DNA of 64,000 bases. Origin: Streptomyces caeruleatus. Lineage in GTDB: Bacteria > Actinomycetota > Actinomycetes > Streptomycetales > Streptomycetaceae. Shown here piece by piece: positions 61,584 to 64,000 of this stretch (positions are counted from its first letter, which is position 1; each line of letters opens with the position of its first letter). Under the pieces are notes generated by a model. That model was given only the letters and a program-made list of their open reading frames with translations. It ran no database searches and was not told the origin of the DNA. The position numbers and the translations under genes were made by a program. The stretch spans positions 1 through 64,000 of the forward strand of contig NZ_KQ948928.1 in NCBI RefSeq assembly GCF_001514235.1, given 5' to 3'.

Positions 61584-62975
61584 GTGCGCACTCGTCTCCT
61601 CCCGCTGCTGATCGTCCTGATGGCGGCGGTGCTGCTCGCCCTCGGCGTACCGCTCGCCGTCAGCCTGGCGTCGGCACACCAGCAGAAGGTGGTCGTCGAC
61701 CGTATCGACGACACCGCGTACTTCGCGGCCATCGCGCGGCCCGCCGCCGACACCGCGACCGGCTCCCGCGACGACCTGCGCATCCTGAGCCGGGAACTCG
61801 AGAGCTACTACGAGGTCTACGGCATCCGGGCCGGTGTCTTCCTGCCCGACGACACGCCCCTGGCCACCGGCCCGACGACCTGGATCCTGCCCGATACCGG
61901 CGAAGAGCGCGACGCCTTCGAGGAGTCGCTGCTGAGCCGGCGCAGCCACGACCCCAAGCAGGTATGGCCCTGGCAGCGCAACCGCCTCGTCATCGCCTCG
62001 CCCGTCATCCGGGACGGTGACGTCGTCGCGGTCGTGGTCACCGACTCGCCCACCGGGCAGATGCGTTCGCGGATCCTGCACGGCTGGCTGATCATCGGCG
62101 CGGGGCTGACGGCCGCGATGCTGTTGGCCGTCGGGGCCGCCCTCAGGCTGACCGGCTGGGTGCTCAGACCGGTGCGCGTGCTGGACGTCACCACGCACGA
62201 AATCGCGAGCGGCCGCATTAAGTCACGCGTCGCGGTGGCCAGCGGGCCACCGGAACTCAGACGGCTGGCCCGGTCGTTCAACGAGATGGCGGACAACGTC
62301 GAGGACGTGCTGGAGCAGCAGCGCGCCTTCGTCGCCGACGCCTCGCACCAGCTGCGCAACCCGCTCGCGGCGCTTCTCCTGCGTATCGAACTGCTCGCCT
62401 TCGAACTCCCCGAGGGCAATGCCGAGATCGCCTCGGTGCAGGCCGAGGGCAAGCGCCTGGCGCAGGTCCTAGACGATCTGCTCGACCTCGCCCTGGCCGA
62501 GCACACCGAAGCCGACCTCCGGCTGACCGACGTCGGCGCGCTGACCGCCGAGCGCGTCGCGGCCTGGGCGCCGACGGCCGAGGCCAAGGGCGTACGGCTG
62601 GTGGGCACCTGCCCGCCCACCACAGCCTGGGTCGACCCGGTGGCGCTGTCCAGCGCGCTCGACGCCGTGATCGACAACGCGGTCAAGTTCACGCCGCAGG
62701 ACGAGCGCGTCGAGGTGACCGTCGCGTCCAACGGCAGGACCTCCACGATCGAGGTGGCCGACAACGGCCCAGGCCTCACCGGCGAGGAGCTCGCCCGCAT
62801 CGGCGACCGCTTCTGGCGCAGCGGCCGGCACCAGAACATCAAGGGCTCGGGCCTGGGCCTGTCGATCTCCCGGGCCCTGCTCGCCCCGGGCGGCGGCTCG
62901 ATCGCGTACGGCCGTCACGAGCCGCACGGGTTGCGGGTGACGGTGACGGTGCCGAGGTCGGGGCCGAGGCCGTAG
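61584..62975 (+). CDS. gluK: Membrane sensor histidine kinase (GluK-like)
   Basis: This 463-aa kinase has an N-terminal membrane segment (about 5-30), an extracytoplasmic sensor loop (about 31-165) and a second segment (about 172-195). HAMP, the phosphoacceptor His in DASHQLRNPLAALL, and the HATPase motifs (DNAVKF, DNGPGL, GSGLGLSI) follow. It lies 9 bp after the regulator gene. The GTG at 61584 is the family start. Confidence 0.85.
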   Translation: MRTRLLPLLIVLMAAVLLALGVPLAVSLASAHQQKVVVDRIDDTAYFAAIARPAADTATGSRDDLRILSRELESYYEVYGIRAGVFLPDDTPLATGPTTWILPDTGEERDAFEESLLSRRSHDPKQVWPWQRNRLVIASPVIRDGDVVAVVVTDSPTGQMRSRILHGWLIIGAGLTAAMLLAVGAALRLTGWVLRPVRVLDVTTHEIASGRIKSRVAVASGPPELRRLARSFNEMADNVEDVLEQQRAFVADASHQLRNPLAALLLRIELLAFELPEGNAEIASVQAEGKRLAQVLDDLLDLALAEHTEADLRLTDVGALTAERVAAWAPTAEAKGVRLVGTCPPTTAWVDPVALSSALDAVIDNAVKFTPQDERVEVTVASNGRTSTIEVADNGPGLTGEELARIGDRFWRSGRHQNIKGSGLGLSISRALLAPGGGSIAYGRHEPHGLRVTVTVPRSGPRP

Positions 62976-63002
62976 CGGGTGCGGCTGCGCGTGCGGGGGT
63001 GT

Positions 63003-63026
63003 GGCTGCGGCTGCGGCTGCGGCTGC
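63003..63026. repeat. GGCTGC hexanucleotide repeat, four copies
   Basis: Four exact tandem copies lie just downstream of the gluK-like gene in the 243-bp gap 62976-63218, which holds no gene. Confidence 0.85.
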
Positions 63027-63073
63027 GGGTGAGTGCGCGTGCGCGAGCGAGGTCGGCGGGTTCCTGTGGTCGC

Positions 63074-63218
63074 CTACGGCTGGTCCGGCGCGGCCTGCGC
63101 TACGCCTCGTCCGAGGCGGCGGGCTGAGCTACATGTGCTCCAAGGCAGCGGGCTGAGCTACGGCTGCTCCAAGGCGGCCTTCGCTACGACTGATACGACT
63201 GATCCAAGGTAGCCGTCG
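63074..63218. repeat. Degenerate 26-35-bp tandem repeat array
   Basis: Five imperfect units each begin with CTAC (63074, 63100, 63129, 63158 and 63184) and share a CTCCAAGGCGGC-like middle. The array ends at the stop codon of the TAXI gene. No open frame crosses it convincingly. Confidence 0.7.
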
Positions 63219-64000
63219 CTAGGGCTTCACCGAGCGGTAGTAACGCTTGGCGCCCTCATGCAGCGTCAGCGGGTCAGTGTAGATCGCCGTACGCAGGTCG
63301 ACGAGTTGCGCGGAGTGGACGTGGGCGCCGATGCCGTCGCGGCTCTTGATCACTGTCCGGGTCAGCCATTCGGTGAGCCGGGGGTCCATGTCCTTGCGGG
63401 TGATCAGCAGGTTGGACACGGCGATCGTGGGCACCGTGGCACCGTCCTGGATGCTGGGGTAGGCCGATTCCGGCATGTTGGTGGCGCGGTAGAAGTGGGC
63501 CGCGTCCCCCTGGGCATGCACCTTGGCGACGAGGGCCGAGTCGATCGGCACGAACCGGAACGCGGACGTCTTGGCGATCTCCTCCAGGCCGCCCGTCGGC
63601 AGTCCGCCCGACCAGAAGAACGCGTCGAGCTCGTGCCCCAGCCGCTTCGGCCCGGTGTCGATGCCGTCCGACCTGGGTGTGATGTCCTTCTCCGGATCGA
63701 TGCCGGCGGCCTCCAGCACGCGAGTGGCGATCAGCCGCACGCCGGAGTTGGGCAGCCCTATGGCCACCCGCTTGCCCTTCAGGTCCGCGACGGAGCGGAT
63801 GTCCGAGTCCGGCGGGACGACGAGCTGCACATAGTCGTCGTACAGGCGGGCGACGCCGCGCAGCCGGTCGGTGACGGGCTTGCCGCCCATCTTGAAGGTG
63901 TCCACGGCGTCGGCGGCGGCGATCGTGAAGTCGGCCTCACCGGTCGCCACGCGTTCGACGTTCTCCTGCGACCCGGCGCTTGTCGTCAGCCGCACCTTGA
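63219..64000 (-). CDS. TAXI-family TRAP solute-binding protein (partial)
   Basis: The C-terminal 260 residues are in the window, and the 5' part lies beyond 64000. The segments TTSAGSQENVERVATGEADF, LKGKRVAIGLPNSGV and FFWSGGLPTGGLEEIA are typical of TAXI proteins, which bind carboxylates such as glutamate for TRAP transport or act as sensors. No membrane subunits are visible in the window. Being next to a glutamate system is suggestive only. Confidence 0.8.
   Translation of the reverse strand, partial: KVRLTTSAGSQENVERVATGEADFTIAAADAVDTFKMGGKPVTDRLRGVARLYDDYVQLVVPPDSDIRSVADLKGKRVAIGLPNSGVRLIATRVLEAAGIDPEKDITPRSDGIDTGPKRLGHELDAFFWSGGLPTGGLEEIAKTSAFRFVPIDSALVAKVHAQGDAAHFYRATNMPESAYPSIQDGATVPTIAVSNLLITRKDMDPRLTEWLTRTVIKSRDGIGAHVHSAQLVDLRTAIYTDPLTLHEGAKRYYRSVKP

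Overview
The window is very GC-rich, has many leaderless or ATGA/GTGA-coupled genes, and carries gene blocks typical of Streptomyces: osaC/osaA-osaB, ftsK, rimO-pgsA-cinA-clgR, lhr-nei, recA-recX and gluABCD with a two-component pair. It reads as a Streptomyces chromosome core region interrupted by one accessory island. Names borrowed from S. coelicolor rest on recognised family, domain layout and gene order, not on a database search.

Layout. 1-3725: a degenerate DegT-family gene, tRNA-Thr(GGT) and the osmotic-stress phosphatase regulator OsaC. 4104-10503: the OsaA hybrid kinase, with a long cytoplasmic HAMP array, and its response regulator OsaB. 10665-17881: ftsK, a RodZ-like protein, then the tightly coupled rimO-pgsA-cinA set followed by clgR. 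18182-28325: a small membrane protein, an SDR, the repair genes nei and lhr, an AraC regulator with an AzlC/AzlD exporter, and a terpenoid-cyclase-fold-like protein. 28405-49767: a putative integrated island carrying a biosynthetic cluster. 49756-57117: a DUF3046 gene, an AI-2E transporter, recA-recX, a cysteine dioxygenase-rhodanese operon with a Cys-containing leader peptide, and an FAD monooxygenase. 57118-64000: the gluABCD glutamate importer, a GluR/GluK-like two-component system, a repeat-bearing gap and a partial TAXI-type binding protein.

The most interesting part is the island. A 13-bp direct repeat flanks it (28405-28417 and 49755-49767). The right copy covers the start codon of the DUF3046 gene. 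A decayed tyrosine-integrase C terminus (49540-49692) lies just inside the right repeat. Between them are a KASIII enzyme, a LuxE-like/LuxC-like/aldehyde dehydrogenase operon, an MFS exporter, a P450, a carboxylating crotonyl-CoA reductase, a 3-hydroxyacyl-CoA dehydrogenase, a histidine-ammonia-lyase-like enzyme, a CoA ligase-ACP-KS-AT-DH-KR-ACP polyketide synthase and an SDR. The parts suggest a urocanate-type (imidazole acrylate) starter loaded on a single-module PKS, extended with a branched malonyl unit made in the cluster, and possibly released reductively because no thioesterase is present. The product is inference. No regulator was found inside the island, but three of its promoter regions share a palindrome GTGCC-N7-GGCAC, and three of its genes carry the rare TTA codon, suggesting bldA dependence.

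A second theme is DNA damage. Elements resembling the LexA/RecA-independent RecA-NDp promoter (TTGTCRGTG-N8-TANNNT) precede rimO-pgsA-cinA-clgR, lhr, the AI-2E transporter and recA. ClgR is the known activator of such promoters in mycobacteria, so this window may hold the activator and several of its targets.
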